Assembly: GCF_009910325.1 (NCBI RefSeq)
Contig: NZ_SUMG01000005.1
Span: 1 to 64,000 of the forward strand
Reading direction: 5' to 3'
DNA: 64,000 nt
Origin: Isachenkonia alkalipeptolytica
GTDB taxonomy: Bacteria > Bacillota > Clostridia > Peptostreptococcales > T1SED10-28
Shown: positions 44,481 through 53,089 of the stretch, in pieces
How positions within the stretch are numbered: position 1 is the stretch's first letter
Layout: each line of letters begins with the position of its first letter
Translations under genes and position numbers: made by a program
The notes under the pieces: generated by a model
Told to the model about the DNA's origin: nothing
Seen by the model: only the letters and a program-made list of their open reading frames with translations
Databases searched by the model: none

Positions 44481-44907
44481 AATTACCGGGTTGCGCCCGC
44501 TCTATTGTATAGATGTTATAGTCTTCCGCCTCTTCTATGGTTATATAAAGGGTAATCACTTCCCCCACATCATATACCCCTTCATTGAAATCCTCGATTA
44601 CCTCTTCACCGAAACGGAATACATTCAGTTCCTGGACAAAGTCATATTCCCCGGATTCAACAATTTCAAACTCTGCAGAATTGGCATCCGCAAGTCCCAT
44701 GAATCTTGCTTCCACGGTGTAGATTTCCCTGCCGACCGCGTCTTCATTATCATCTTCATCCTCATCGGGATCTAGGGGTTCCGGTTGAGGTTGGTCCACT
44801 TCGTTGGCCTCCTCGGGCTCCTCTTCCCTTTCGTTTCCGATATCACAGGCTGCCATAGTTAAAACCAGTAGCGGTATGAGCATGGTCAGGATTATCCTTC
44901 TTCCCAT
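44479..44907 (-). CDS. Acidic lipoprotein of unknown function
   Basis: The protein has about 142 residues. ATG 44907 is chosen because AGGAG lies eight bases upstream; a longer start overlaps the preceding gene. It has a lipobox (TMAAC, Cys21), a linker rich in Glu, Asp and Pro, and an exported domain with alternating strands (IYTVEARFMGLADANSAEFEI, VFRFGEEVIEDF) that looks like a small beta barrel of OB type. I do not recognise a family. It is the last gene of the operon with the AmmeMemoRadiSam proteins. Confidence 0.7.
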   Translation of the reverse strand: MGRRIILTMLIPLLVLTMAACDIGNEREEEPEEANEVDQPQPEPLDPDEDEDDNEDAVGREIYTVEARFMGLADANSAEFEIVESGEYDFVQELNVFRFGEEVIEDFNEGVYDVGEVITLYITIEEAEDYNIYTIERAQPGN

Positions 44908-44941
44908 TTTCCCTACTCCTTTCCCTGATTTCTCCTGCCTC

Positions 44942-45484
44942 CTATTGATAGCGGAGAACCTCAAATCGATAGACTTTCATTTTCTCCCCTTCCATAATGC
45001 CCGCTTTTTTCGCCGCGATATCCAACTGCTTGTCCGGGGTATCCACCCCTTCCAACTCGGGAAGTAGCAATCCTCTTTTTCCCTCGTGTTCCACAACTAC
45101 ACCGTATTTCCGGGGATCCAGATCATCTATGGTTTCCACCAACTCTTGTTCCTTTAAAACATCTACACTGATGCTGAGTTGGTCCAGTTCCTTCTTTTCC
45201 ACCGGTACAAATCGAGGATCAAAAAAGGCGGCTTCCAATGCGTTTCTGATAATTTCTTCTCCCACATGGACTTCCAACGGCTCTATCGTACCGATGCATC
45301 CCCGCAGTTCCTCCTTATTATAAAGAGATACAAAGGCCCCGGCCTGGAGGTTTTCAACGTCTTTACTCCATGTCTCATCCTCCACCTCTTTTTTAAAATC
45401 TTCAAATTTCAGTTTGTTGCCCGTTTTGATTTTTTCTTCGATGGCTCGTAGGGCCAGCTTGGCATACAGGCTTTCCGGCTTCAT
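44942..45484 (-). CDS. amrA: AmmeMemoRadiSam system protein A (AMMECR1 domain)
   Basis: The protein has about 180 residues. ATG 45484 is used because AAAGGAGG lies just upstream. The AMMECR1 fold is shown by FVSLYNKEELRGCIGTIEPLE, AAFFDPRFVPVEKKELDQLSISVDVL and KRGLLLPELEGVDTPDKQLDIAAKKAGI. The conserved RGCIG motif is intact. AMMECR1, MEMO and a radical SAM enzyme recur together across anaerobes and archaea; the reaction is not known to me. It is followed by an unknown lipoprotein. Confidence 0.92.
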   Translation of the reverse strand: MKPESLYAKLALRAIEEKIKTGNKLKFEDFKKEVEDETWSKDVENLQAGAFVSLYNKEELRGCIGTIEPLEVHVGEEIIRNALEAAFFDPRFVPVEKKELDQLSISVDVLKEQELVETIDDLDPRKYGVVVEHEGKRGLLLPELEGVDTPDKQLDIAAKKAGIMEGEKMKVYRFEVLRYQ

Positions 45485-45500
45485 TATATTTCCTCCTTTG

Positions 45501-46295
45501 CTAATTTTTTTGAACCCAGGCATTCATGTAACCGACACCGAAGGGACCTTCATAGGATAGGACCCGGGAGGTCAATTTTCCCTCCCCCAAGATGCCAAAG
45601 CCCAGAACAATCGGCCTAAGGCCGCATTCTCCCGCGGGGCCATAAATTTCCTCGGGCATATTCATAATGTCCGCTACGTTGCAACGCTTAATTGCATTTA
45701 TAATTCTTCGGTCAAACTCTTCCCCCCGTTCATCATAACCGTAGGGACCTTCGTCTTTTAGTCGGTGGGACAGATCTCCGCTGACCACAATGGTAAAAGC
45801 CCCTTCCCCGGCCTCCAGAATTTCCTGTATTTTTAATCCCAGGTCATACAACTCTTTCAATCCCAACATGCCAATGGCAATATGAATAAGCTTTGTCTCC
45901 GGAATCTCTTTTTCAATGAAATGCAAAGGGACAAAGGCGCCATGATCTAAAGATTCTTCAATAAATACCCCGGGCAAACCCTGTTCCTTGAACCCTTCTT
46001 TCAAACCTTCAATGTTTTTGGCGTCCAATTCCTTCGTCATTTTCAGGTGGGGGTATCCAAACTCCCGGAGATCGCCGGTTGTCTCCTCCCCTTCAAGAAA
46101 TGCCAGCTTGTTTTGATGCACGGCCCCATGGGGCGTGATTAAAACCAGGGTATCGGGATTACCGGCTTTAATTTTTTGGGCAACCTCTTTCATTCCCTGT
46201 AGGGTTCTTTGTGCTTCCTTTTCTTTTCCCTTTCCAAGTTCTGAAATTAGGATTGGGGGGTGGGGGACGATAAACATCCCTTGAATCTGTCCCAT
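45501..46295 (-). CDS. amrB: AmmeMemoRadiSam system protein B (MEMO-like)
   Basis: This 264-residue protein has the extradiol-dioxygenase-like MEMO fold: FIVPHPPILISELGKG, LITPHGAVHQNKLAF, ESLDHGAFVPLHFI and VVSGDLSHRLKDEGPYGYD. Several His and Asp residues that would hold a metal in LigB-type enzymes are kept. It lies between the radical SAM gene (13 bases) and the AMMECR1 gene (16 bases), so the three are a single transcript. Enzymatic activity is unproven in the family. Confidence 0.92.
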   Translation of the reverse strand: MGQIQGMFIVPHPPILISELGKGKEKEAQRTLQGMKEVAQKIKAGNPDTLVLITPHGAVHQNKLAFLEGEETTGDLREFGYPHLKMTKELDAKNIEGLKEGFKEQGLPGVFIEESLDHGAFVPLHFIEKEIPETKLIHIAIGMLGLKELYDLGLKIQEILEAGEGAFTIVVSGDLSHRLKDEGPYGYDERGEEFDRRIINAIKRCNVADIMNMPEEIYGPAGECGLRPIVLGFGILGEGKLTSRVLSYEGPFGVGYMNAWVQKN

Positions 46296-46308
46296 TATTT
46301 TTCCTCCT

Positions 46309-47154
46309 TTAGAAATTTCCGCTTCGTACCCGGTTTAAAACCTGTTCCGCTTCCTCTTTCATCTCTAGCAAAAACTCAATATCCGTTGGCGGCTCCTGGT
46401 ATCGATAGCATGGATAATAACGATTTAAATGCAAGGGGAGCTCGGGACTGATCGAGGCCAGCCACTGAAAAAGACGGATCAGCTCCTCTCTTCGGTCACT
46501 GAGCCCGGTAACCACCAATGTGGTAACCTCTATGTGAATACTTCCGTGGAGAAAGGCTATCGTTCTTTTGACCCTTTCCAATTCTCCGCCTAGAACCTCA
46601 GGATACACTTGGGCATTGAACCCCTTTAAATCAATATTGGCGGCATCTAGATAAGGGAGTAATTCTTTTAATGGCTCATTCTCAATATACCCATTTGTGA
46701 CTAAAATATTCTTCAGTCCCTTTTTCTTCGCAAGCTTTGCGGTTTCCAATACCATTTCATAAAAAACGATCGGTTCATTATAAGTATAAGATATGGAAGG
46801 AACCCCGGCTTTTACTGCCCGGCTCACCACCTCTTCCGGGCTCATGTCCGTAGTGGGAGGCTTTCCCTTAGCGATCGTATAGTTCTGACAGAAAGGACAA
46901 TGAAGGTTGCAGCCGAAGCTTCCCATGGACAAGGTTTGGGTCCCCCGCAGATAAAAATGAATCGGCTTTTTCTCAATGGGATCTATATGAAGCCCGGTGA
47001 TTTTCCCATAGTTCAAACTCATTAAGGTCCCCTTCTCATTTTTTCGTACACCGCACTTTCCTATTTTTCCTGGGGAAATCCTGCAGTGATGGGGGCATAA
47101 TGTGCATTTCACCTGATTTCCCTGGAGTTTTTCATAATACAGCCCTTCTTTCAT
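46309..47154 (-). CDS. amrS: AmmeMemoRadiSam system radical SAM enzyme
   Basis: The protein has 281 residues. A small N-terminal Cys motif (CTLCPHHC, then KCGV) is followed by the radical SAM cluster motif CNLHCPFCQNY in a TIM-barrel core and a C-terminal stretch PLHLNRYYPCYRY. It belongs to the PflA-like AmrS group. It is the first of the three AmmeMemo genes and follows the Kor-type beta gene by 59 bases, a gap containing a 6-bp hairpin (AAGAGG/CCTCTT). The substrate is unknown. Confidence 0.93.
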   Translation of the reverse strand: MKEGLYYEKLQGNQVKCTLCPHHCRISPGKIGKCGVRKNEKGTLMSLNYGKITGLHIDPIEKKPIHFYLRGTQTLSMGSFGCNLHCPFCQNYTIAKGKPPTTDMSPEEVVSRAVKAGVPSISYTYNEPIVFYEMVLETAKLAKKKGLKNILVTNGYIENEPLKELLPYLDAANIDLKGFNAQVYPEVLGGELERVKRTIAFLHGSIHIEVTTLVVTGLSDRREELIRLFQWLASISPELPLHLNRYYPCYRYQEPPTDIEFLLEMKEEAEQVLNRVRSGNF

Positions 47155-47213
47155 CTCACGTCCCTCCTTTTTTTACCTGAAGAGGCGACCCCAGATCCTC
47201 TTGGCTTCTTCTT

Positions 47214-48059
47214 TTAATAAAGACGATTAAAAAGCGCTTGAAATTCTTCTCTTTCCAGGGCCATGGGGGTTTCTCTCAAGGACATTTCCTTCTTTTTTTC
47301 CTTCTGTTGATTCTCGTATAAAACCCCGGTGACCAGTCCATTCGTTTCCATGAGCTTTCCCATGGCCCCGTGATAACTGGACGGGTCATAAGCCCTATCC
47401 TCGGATACCGAGGTCAAATTTTTTCGAAACCACTGGTAGGTGTTTTGTTTATTAAACGTAATACAGGGACTGAATACATTAATAAAAGAAAACCCTTCAT
47501 GTTCAATGCCTTTTTTAATAAGATCCACCAACTCCTCCTGGTAGCCGGAAAATCCTTGGGCTAAAAAAGTGGCCCCCGCGGATAGGCTCATCAACCCCGG
47601 TTGCAGCGGTAAGTCTTCGCTTCCCTGAGGGGTGCTCGGGGTTTTAAATCCCTGATCACTTACCGGGGAAGTATGCCCCTTCGTCAGTCCGTAGATTTGA
47701 TTGTTCATAACAATATAGGTGATATTAATATTTCTTTTCGCCGCATGAATGAAGTGTCCCGCTCCAATGGCAAAGCCGTCTCCGTCACCGCCGGCGGCAA
47801 TCACGGTCAAATCTTCATTGGCCAGTTTGATACCCTGGGCAATGGGGAGCGCCCTTCCATGAACCCCATGAAAACTGTAGGCCTTCATGTATCCGGAAAT
47901 TCGGCCGGAACAGCCGATTCCCGAAACCACGGAAAGATCCTTGCGGGGAATTTCCATTTCCGCCGTGGCCACCTGCAAGGAACGGAGCACGGAAAAATCG
48001 CCGCAGCCTTTGCACCAGGTCGGTTCTATTCCATTGCTATAATCTTTATATTTTGCCAT
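47214..48059 (-). CDS. 2-oxoacid:ferredoxin oxidoreductase beta subunit
   Basis: This 281-residue TPP-binding subunit has the iron-sulfur/TPP landmarks WCKGCGDF, VSGIGCSGRISGY, AGGDGDGFAIGAGHFIHAAKRN and NNQIYGLTKGHTSP. It matches KorB/OorB. With the gamma-alpha fusion encoded before it, it converts a 2-oxoacid, likely 2-oxoglutarate or a related keto acid, to its CoA ester with reduction of ferredoxin. Its ATG overlaps the alpha stop (TAATG), so the two are coupled. Confidence 0.93.
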   Translation of the reverse strand: MAKYKDYSNGIEPTWCKGCGDFSVLRSLQVATAEMEIPRKDLSVVSGIGCSGRISGYMKAYSFHGVHGRALPIAQGIKLANEDLTVIAAGGDGDGFAIGAGHFIHAAKRNINITYIVMNNQIYGLTKGHTSPVSDQGFKTPSTPQGSEDLPLQPGLMSLSAGATFLAQGFSGYQEELVDLIKKGIEHEGFSFINVFSPCITFNKQNTYQWFRKNLTSVSEDRAYDPSSYHGAMGKLMETNGLVTGVLYENQQKEKKKEMSLRETPMALEREEFQALFNRLY

Positions 48060-49789
48060 TATACCAGCTCCTTTATTTTGTCTTTGATTTCTTCAATCAG
48101 AAAGCCGTCACCGTTGTAGGACAATAAGGAGTCCAGTTTCTCATGGTAACCGATCTCTGCCTGGATGATCCTTCGAAGCTGAGCGCTGTAATTATTCTCC
48201 ACAATTACAACCTTGTCATAATGCTCTAAGAGCTTTTTTATCTGTACTTTCGGCAGGGGTTTGATTTGCTTTATTGCCCCATAGTCCACTATGCGGTCCA
48301 GCTTTTTTACCCCTTGCTCCAGTGTAGCAAAGGTGGAGCCATAACCTAAAAACAGTATGTTATTATCCTTTTCCTGATACATTTGAATCCCTTTTTTATA
48401 TTCCAAGGGTGTCATTTTTTCCATTCGCTTCTCCGTAAGTCCTCGATGATCATCCTTGGGGCTCAAGGGAAAACCGTACTCACTATGCTCTAGTCCGGTG
48501 GTATGATGGAGTCCGTTTTCCGTCCCGGGAAAAACTCTTTTGGAAATGTGATCCCCGGTGTCTTCATAGCGCTTATAACTTTCCTCTCCGTCATCCAGGT
48601 CCTCCTGCCTTCCCAGTTTTCCCCGGTTAATGGTGACCCGGTCAAAGTCCAGTGCTTCAATGTTTTCATAGGAGAGACTGCGCAGGGCATCGGACATGAT
48701 AATCACAGGACACTGATACTCCTCTGCCAGATTAAAGGCTTCCACCGTATCATAAAAACAGTCTTCGAAGGTGGCGGGGGCCAGTACGATCCTGGGGAAA
48801 TCCCCATGTCCTCCATAATACAATGTGTTTACATCACTTTGCTCATGCTTTGTGGGAAGGCCGGTGCTGGGCCCTTTCCGCTGGGCGTCCACCACCACGA
48901 TGGGCACCTCTGCCATGGCGGCAAGTCCGAGCCCTTCCATCATCAGAGAAACCCCCGGTCCCGAGGTTCCGGTAATGCTTCTTACCCCTGCATAGCTGCT
49001 TCCGATAATCATATTGACGGCGGCAAGCTCGTCCTCGGTTTGCACCACCTTTCCCCCATAGCGGGGAAGATGCTCCGATAAATACTGCATCACTTCCGAA
49101 GCCGGGGTAATGGGATAAGCGGCCATAAAGCGACAACCGCTCATAATGGCTCCAAGACCGATCAGATCATTTCCCACCGCCACCGGCCCCAGATCCTTAC
49201 GGGTCACCGGCTCGATTAGATAATTAACCCCCTTAAGGCTGGTAAAATTATAATCCACGGCCCCCTGCAATACCTTTTTATTTTTCCGCACCACTTCTTC
49301 CCCTTTGTCTTTAAAGGCCTCTACGATGACGGATTCCACATATTCCGGTTCGATGTCCGTAACCCTTGTTAAAAAACCCAGGGAGCAGACGTTTTTCATA
49401 ATCATATTTCCTTTATCCTTTACCACCTTGGTAATGGGCAGGGAGATAATTTCTATTTCCATCTCCTTAATAAAATCTAAATCCACTTTTAATTCCAGGG
49501 CTTCGTCGTAAAGGAGAAGTCCTCTTTTCCTTAGTTTTTTCGTGTAAATTTCCATGGTGTCTTCATCCAGGGCCATAACAATGTCCATATCGTCCTTCAG
49601 ACAGCCTTTTTTATCCACACTTCCGTGGGCGATAATCGCGCTATTGCCCCCTTTGATTCTCGAAGTAAAATGTCGTTTTCCGTAAACATGGTAACCCATT
49701 CGCGAAAGCACTTGAAGGTAATACAGACCGGTGGCCAGTATTCCGTCTCCTTGGGTGCCTCCAATGAGCACTTGAATTTCTCGGTTCAT
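48059..49789 (-). CDS. 2-oxoacid:ferredoxin oxidoreductase gamma-alpha fusion subunit
   Basis: The protein has 576 residues. Residues 1-190 are the gamma domain (LIGGTQGDGILATGLYYLQ, RHFTSRIKGGNSAII); residues from about 205 are the alpha domain (AVGNDLIGLGAIMSGCRFMAAYPITPASEVMQ, EDELAAVNMIIGSSYAGVRS, TGTSGPGVSLMMEGLG) with a C-terminal pyruvate-ferredoxin-type domain II. This fused KorA layout is common in Clostridia and archaea. No ferredoxin-like delta subunit is in the operon, so an outside ferredoxin serves as acceptor. It is the first gene of an operon that runs to 44.5 kb. Confidence 0.93.
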   Translation of the reverse strand: MNREIQVLIGGTQGDGILATGLYYLQVLSRMGYHVYGKRHFTSRIKGGNSAIIAHGSVDKKGCLKDDMDIVMALDEDTMEIYTKKLRKRGLLLYDEALELKVDLDFIKEMEIEIISLPITKVVKDKGNMIMKNVCSLGFLTRVTDIEPEYVESVIVEAFKDKGEEVVRKNKKVLQGAVDYNFTSLKGVNYLIEPVTRKDLGPVAVGNDLIGLGAIMSGCRFMAAYPITPASEVMQYLSEHLPRYGGKVVQTEDELAAVNMIIGSSYAGVRSITGTSGPGVSLMMEGLGLAAMAEVPIVVVDAQRKGPSTGLPTKHEQSDVNTLYYGGHGDFPRIVLAPATFEDCFYDTVEAFNLAEEYQCPVIIMSDALRSLSYENIEALDFDRVTINRGKLGRQEDLDDGEESYKRYEDTGDHISKRVFPGTENGLHHTTGLEHSEYGFPLSPKDDHRGLTEKRMEKMTPLEYKKGIQMYQEKDNNILFLGYGSTFATLEQGVKKLDRIVDYGAIKQIKPLPKVQIKKLLEHYDKVVIVENNYSAQLRRIIQAEIGYHEKLDSLLSYNGDGFLIEEIKDKIKELV

Positions 49790-49901
49790 TTAATCACTCC
49801 TTATGTCTTATTTATGTTTTATCGGATGGTGAAATATTCATGGACACTTCTTTTTTTCATACCCAATTTCACCTGAAATCCTCAGGGGGTTGATCAAAAA
49901 G

Positions 49902-49923
49902 AAAAAAGCCCGAAGGCTTTTTT
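49902..49923 (-). terminator. Terminator after degV
   Basis: AAAAAAGCC/GGCTTTTTT 9-bp stem with CGAA loop and T-runs on both strands, 55 bases past the degV stop codon. Confidence 0.85.
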
Positions 49924-49977
49924 TATTGTACTGTTAAGGGCAAGGGATCCCGTCAATTATATTGGATCTTTCAGGAT

Positions 49978-50856
49978 TTATCCAAAATCTTTTTCTCCCG
50001 TGGACAGAAAAAAAGCGGATAGGGTTCCCGGACCGGTATGGGCACCAATGACTGCGGGTAAAGTGGTAATCAAAAAGTCCTTAGCTCCCACTTCCTCCTT
50101 CAGCATTTCCCGTAGCAGCTCCGCACCTTCCCGATCGTTCCCATGATTGATCCCAATCAATTGCTTGTCCAAATTAACTCCTCGCTCTTTCACAATTTCC
50201 ACAATTCTTTTAATGGCTCTTTTCCGGCTTCGAATTTTTTCAAAGGGGATCAGTTTTCCATCCTCCACATTTAAAATCGGTTTGATGTTCAACAACCCTC
50301 CTACAAAGGCGGAAGTATAGCTGACCCGACCTCCCCGGTACAGGTAATTGAGGTCCTCCACGGTAAATATGTGCTCCATGTTTGGCGCGTAGTAATTCAC
50401 CGCTTCCAAAATTTGTTCTTTGCTCTTTCCCTCCTTGGCCATTTCCGCTGCCCTCTTAACGATCAGTCCGGAACCCAGGGCTATACACTTGCTGTCCACC
50501 AGTTCCAGATCAAAGGTTTTTTGCCCATCATATTTTTCTAATAATTGATTTTTCGCAATCACGCTTCCTTGATATGTGCCGGATATTTCGGAAGAGAAGG
50601 CGATATAGATCACGGTGTCGAAAGCGCCTATGTATTTTTCAAAGATCTCCTCAAAGGCCGCCGGGGAAACCTGGGAAGTCTTATAGACCTTGCCCTCTTT
50701 CATATCCTCCATCATCGCTTCCGGATCAATATCCACTCCATCGGTAAAAGATTTTTCCCCAAGTTGTAACGTAAGCGGTGCTACGGTTATATCCAGCTCC
50801 TCCAGAATCTCTTTCGGAAGGGAGCAGGCGGAATCCGTAATAATTTTAATACTCAT
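49978..50856 (-). CDS. DegV family fatty-acid-binding protein
   Basis: The protein has about 292 residues. It shows the DegV start IKIITDSACSLPKEILEELDI, the fatty-acid-site loop KTSQVSPAAFEEIF, IAFSSEISGTYQGSVIA and the C-terminal HTGPGTLSAFF. Gram-positive DegV (FakB-type) proteins carry fatty acids for the kinase FakA, which feeds exogenous fatty acids into lipids. ATG 50856 is spaced from AGGGGGA better than the ATG at 50865. It is monocistronic. Confidence 0.92.
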   Translation of the reverse strand: MSIKIITDSACSLPKEILEELDITVAPLTLQLGEKSFTDGVDIDPEAMMEDMKEGKVYKTSQVSPAAFEEIFEKYIGAFDTVIYIAFSSEISGTYQGSVIAKNQLLEKYDGQKTFDLELVDSKCIALGSGLIVKRAAEMAKEGKSKEQILEAVNYYAPNMEHIFTVEDLNYLYRGGRVSYTSAFVGGLLNIKPILNVEDGKLIPFEKIRSRKRAIKRIVEIVKERGVNLDKQLIGINHGNDREGAELLREMLKEEVGAKDFLITTLPAVIGAHTGPGTLSAFFLSTGEKDFG

Positions 50857-50990
50857 AGTATACATCCCCCTTTATTATTTTTAACTCTTAGGCTAAGAGT
50901 TTCTCCTCTATATATTATACCACGAATTTAGGTATCAAATCTTTTATCTTCAATGGATTTATGAATCCTTAGGATTTCCTCATAAAATAA

Positions 50991-51026
50991 GATAAGGGCA
51001 AATCATTTTTTATGATCGCCCTTATC
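50991..51026 (-). terminator. Strong hairpin at the end of the inverted-repeat element
   Basis: GATAAGGGC-AAA-TCAT pairs with ATGA-TC-GCCCTTATC around a T5 loop with a small bulge. On the minus strand it follows the stop codon of a 24-residue open frame and is trailed by TTATTTTAT, so it can serve as its terminator. Confidence 0.55.
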
Positions 51027-51100
51027 TATTCATAATAAGATCGGAAGTAGTTATACCAGTCATTTGTTGATTTTGGTGGCGTATTATTGTTCGTAAACAT
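51026..51100 (-). CDS. Possible 24-residue peptide or gene fragment
   Basis: ATG 51100, preceded by AAAGGTGTG, opens a 24-codon frame (MFTNNNTPPK...DWYNYFRSYYE) that stops inside a terminator hairpin. Directly upstream, a second open frame without a start codon (about 45 codons, ending ...VMQSMNAKRK, stop near 51111) reads like a normal protein tail. Together they look like the remains of a small two-gene mobile cassette. I do not recognise a family. Confidence 0.3.
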   Translation of the reverse strand: MFTNNNTPPKSTNDWYNYFRSYYE

Positions 51101-51299
51101 CACACCTTTCTTATTTCCTTTTAGCATTCATGCTTTGCATTACTTTTTCAGTAATTACTTCTTCAGTAATAAGGTTGTTCGATGTTTTGTGTTCTAACCT
51201 AAATATAGGTTCCGTTAAACAGCTTCCTGTTTGGATGTTAGCTGCATGTTATTTAACTGTTGTACTTTTGACTGGTAGTGATCTACCGGATCTTATTAT
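51032..51299. mobile_element. Small inverted-repeat element (MITE-like) with gene remnants
   Basis: The ends ATAATAAGATC-GG...ACCAGTCA (51032-51062) and its reverse complement (51269-51299) match over about 31 bases with a few gaps; the outer 11 bases are identical. Between them are short frames, a palindrome AACCTAAATATAGGTT and a hairpin AAACAG-CTTC-CTGTTT. At 268 bases with no transposase, it fits a non-autonomous element or a decayed insertion. A clear target duplication is not visible. Confidence 0.5.
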
Positions 51300-51421
51300 A
51301 TTATTATTATACCATACTTCTCGCTTTTTAAACATACTATTGTCGGAAAATTTAAAATTTCGTCGCTTCTTCGCCGTCGCGGGCTTCCCATCGGGAAGCT
51401 CAACCCTCTGCTATCCCTAAA

Positions 51422-51444
51422 GAGCAGCGAATTATTCGCTGCTC
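51422..51444 (-). terminator. Terminator after the nnr gene
   Basis: A perfect 10-bp stem GAGCAGCGAA/TTCGCTGCTC with a TTA loop, 29 bases past the stop codon; the minus strand continues TTTAGGG, so the T-run is short. Confidence 0.65.
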
Positions 51445-51473
51445 CTACCATCAATAAGGAATAATGAAAAACC

Positions 51474-53042
51474 TTAATCAAATGCTTTTTTCTTGTTCAC
51501 GATCTCCGTAATAATCCTTGGTACTTCCCGCACCATATCACTGGCAATCATTCCGTATTCCCCGGTGATCTTGGCGGCTTCATCCCCCGACCGGCCATGA
51601 ATATAGACCCCGGCCATGGCGGCGCCTATCAAATTTATTTTTTGACCCACCAGGGCTGTAATAATACCGGTTAATACATCTCCGCTCCCCGCAGTGGCCA
51701 TTCCCGGATTCCCGGTAGTGTTTAGGTATACATGCCCTTCTTCATCGGTGATCACGGTACTGGCTCCTTTCAATACAACAATGACGCCGTATTTACGAGA
51801 AAAATCCTTGGCTACCTTAATTCGATTTTCATTAATCTCCGGGATACTCAGCCCCGTAAGTTTTGCCATTTCTCCGGGATGAGGCGTTAGGATACAACGG
51901 CTTTTTACCTTCTTTAACAGTTTTAACATCTTCGGCAATACATTTAGGGCGTCGGCATCTAAAATCACCGGACACTTTGCCTCCCGCAGTACCCGTTCCA
52001 CAATAACCTCCGTCTCCTTGCTTCTTCCAAGACCCGGTCCCAGAGCCACCACATTGCTTCGCTGAAGACTTCCCATGATATCCTCCACACCGGTAAACTC
52101 TTTTGCGTTGCCCTTGGGCACTTGAAAAGGAACCGTCATGACCTCCGTAAGCTGGGTTTCTAAAATATCATTCAGTTCTTCGGGTATTGCCAAATGGAGC
52201 ATTCCCACCCCGCTTCTTAGGGCTGCCTTCGAGGCTAGGATAGCGGCCCCGGTCATGCCCCGGGATCCCGCAATCATTAATGCTCTTCCGTAGTTTCCTT
52301 TATGAGAATTCAGTCCCCGAATGGGTAAAATATCCTTTAAGGTTTTTTCCGTAATCAACTTTGCTTCATACTGGGATTTACTGATGGCCTCTTGGGGAAT
52401 CCCGATGGGGCAAATTAACAGTTCCCCGTTATATTCAATGGCCGGGGCTGTAAGGTTTCCGATTTTAGGCAATTGATAAGCCACGGTTTTTGTGGCCCGA
52501 ATAGCACTCCCTAAAACCTTCCCCGTATCTCCGGAGATCCCCGAGGGAATATCCACGGAGATGATTTTTCGTTTAACCTTATTGACAACCCCAATCACTT
52601 CGTTAGCAATCCCCTTTACCGGCTTGTTCAGTCCTGTCCCGAATATGGCATCCACCACAATATCGGATTTCATCAAGTCCAAATTAAAATCAATCATATC
52701 GTTTTCATCTTTTAAAACCCCAATGGATACCCGCATGGCCTGAATCGCTTCAAAATTTACCTTGGCATCGTTCTGTATGGACTTTTCATCTCCCACAATG
52801 TACACCTTTACCTGCACATCCTTATTATAGAGATGTCTTGCAACGGCAAATCCGTCCCCGCCATTGTTTCCGGTTCCACAGATGATAATCACCTTTTTCC
52901 GGTAGTCTTCATTTAAGGCTTTCATCACCTCTACCGTGGTATTCATTCCTGCATTCTCCATTAAAATCAGTCCCGGAATCTTATATTCCTTCGTGGTAAT
53001 TCGATCCAACAATCGCATTTGCTGATTGTCCAGCACCTTCAT
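51474..53042 (-). CDS. nnr: Bifunctional NAD(P)H-hydrate epimerase / ADP-dependent dehydratase
   Basis: This 522-residue enzyme joins two repair activities. The N-terminal YjeF domain (about 1-215) shows IICGTGNNGGDGFAVARHL and VDAIFGTGL; the C-terminal ribokinase-like domain (about 235-515) shows GNYGRALMIAGSRGMTGAAILAS, LTPHPGEMAKL and the ATP/ADP site TTGNPGMATAGSGDVLTG. It converts damaged NADHX and NADPHX back to NADH and NADPH. ATG 53042 has a GGGAGAG site. It ends the operon cyclase-radC-CYTH-nnr. Confidence 0.95.
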   Translation of the reverse strand: MKVLDNQQMRLLDRITTKEYKIPGLILMENAGMNTTVEVMKALNEDYRKKVIIICGTGNNGGDGFAVARHLYNKDVQVKVYIVGDEKSIQNDAKVNFEAIQAMRVSIGVLKDENDMIDFNLDLMKSDIVVDAIFGTGLNKPVKGIANEVIGVVNKVKRKIISVDIPSGISGDTGKVLGSAIRATKTVAYQLPKIGNLTAPAIEYNGELLICPIGIPQEAISKSQYEAKLITEKTLKDILPIRGLNSHKGNYGRALMIAGSRGMTGAAILASKAALRSGVGMLHLAIPEELNDILETQLTEVMTVPFQVPKGNAKEFTGVEDIMGSLQRSNVVALGPGLGRSKETEVIVERVLREAKCPVILDADALNVLPKMLKLLKKVKSRCILTPHPGEMAKLTGLSIPEINENRIKVAKDFSRKYGVIVVLKGASTVITDEEGHVYLNTTGNPGMATAGSGDVLTGIITALVGQKINLIGAAMAGVYIHGRSGDEAAKITGEYGMIASDMVREVPRIITEIVNKKKAFD

Positions 53043-53089
53043 GAAAAATCTCTCCCTTTTTTCAATTTGTTGTTAAACCTTCTTTTGCG

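Larger units (their letters stand above)
50866..51473. other. Gene-poor 608-base stretch
   Basis: Between degV and the nnr gene there is no full-length gene. The stretch holds a strong hairpin at 50991-51026, a short open frame, an imperfect inverted-repeat element at 51032-51299, an AT-rich tract, and a GC-rich tail with small hairpins ending in the nnr terminator. Confidence 0.7.

Noticed and set aside
51130-51420. 96-codon plus-strand frame in the gene-poor stretch
   Set aside because: It runs through the inverted-repeat end and hairpins, has no ribosome site and no recognisable family; the minus-strand frames look more natural.
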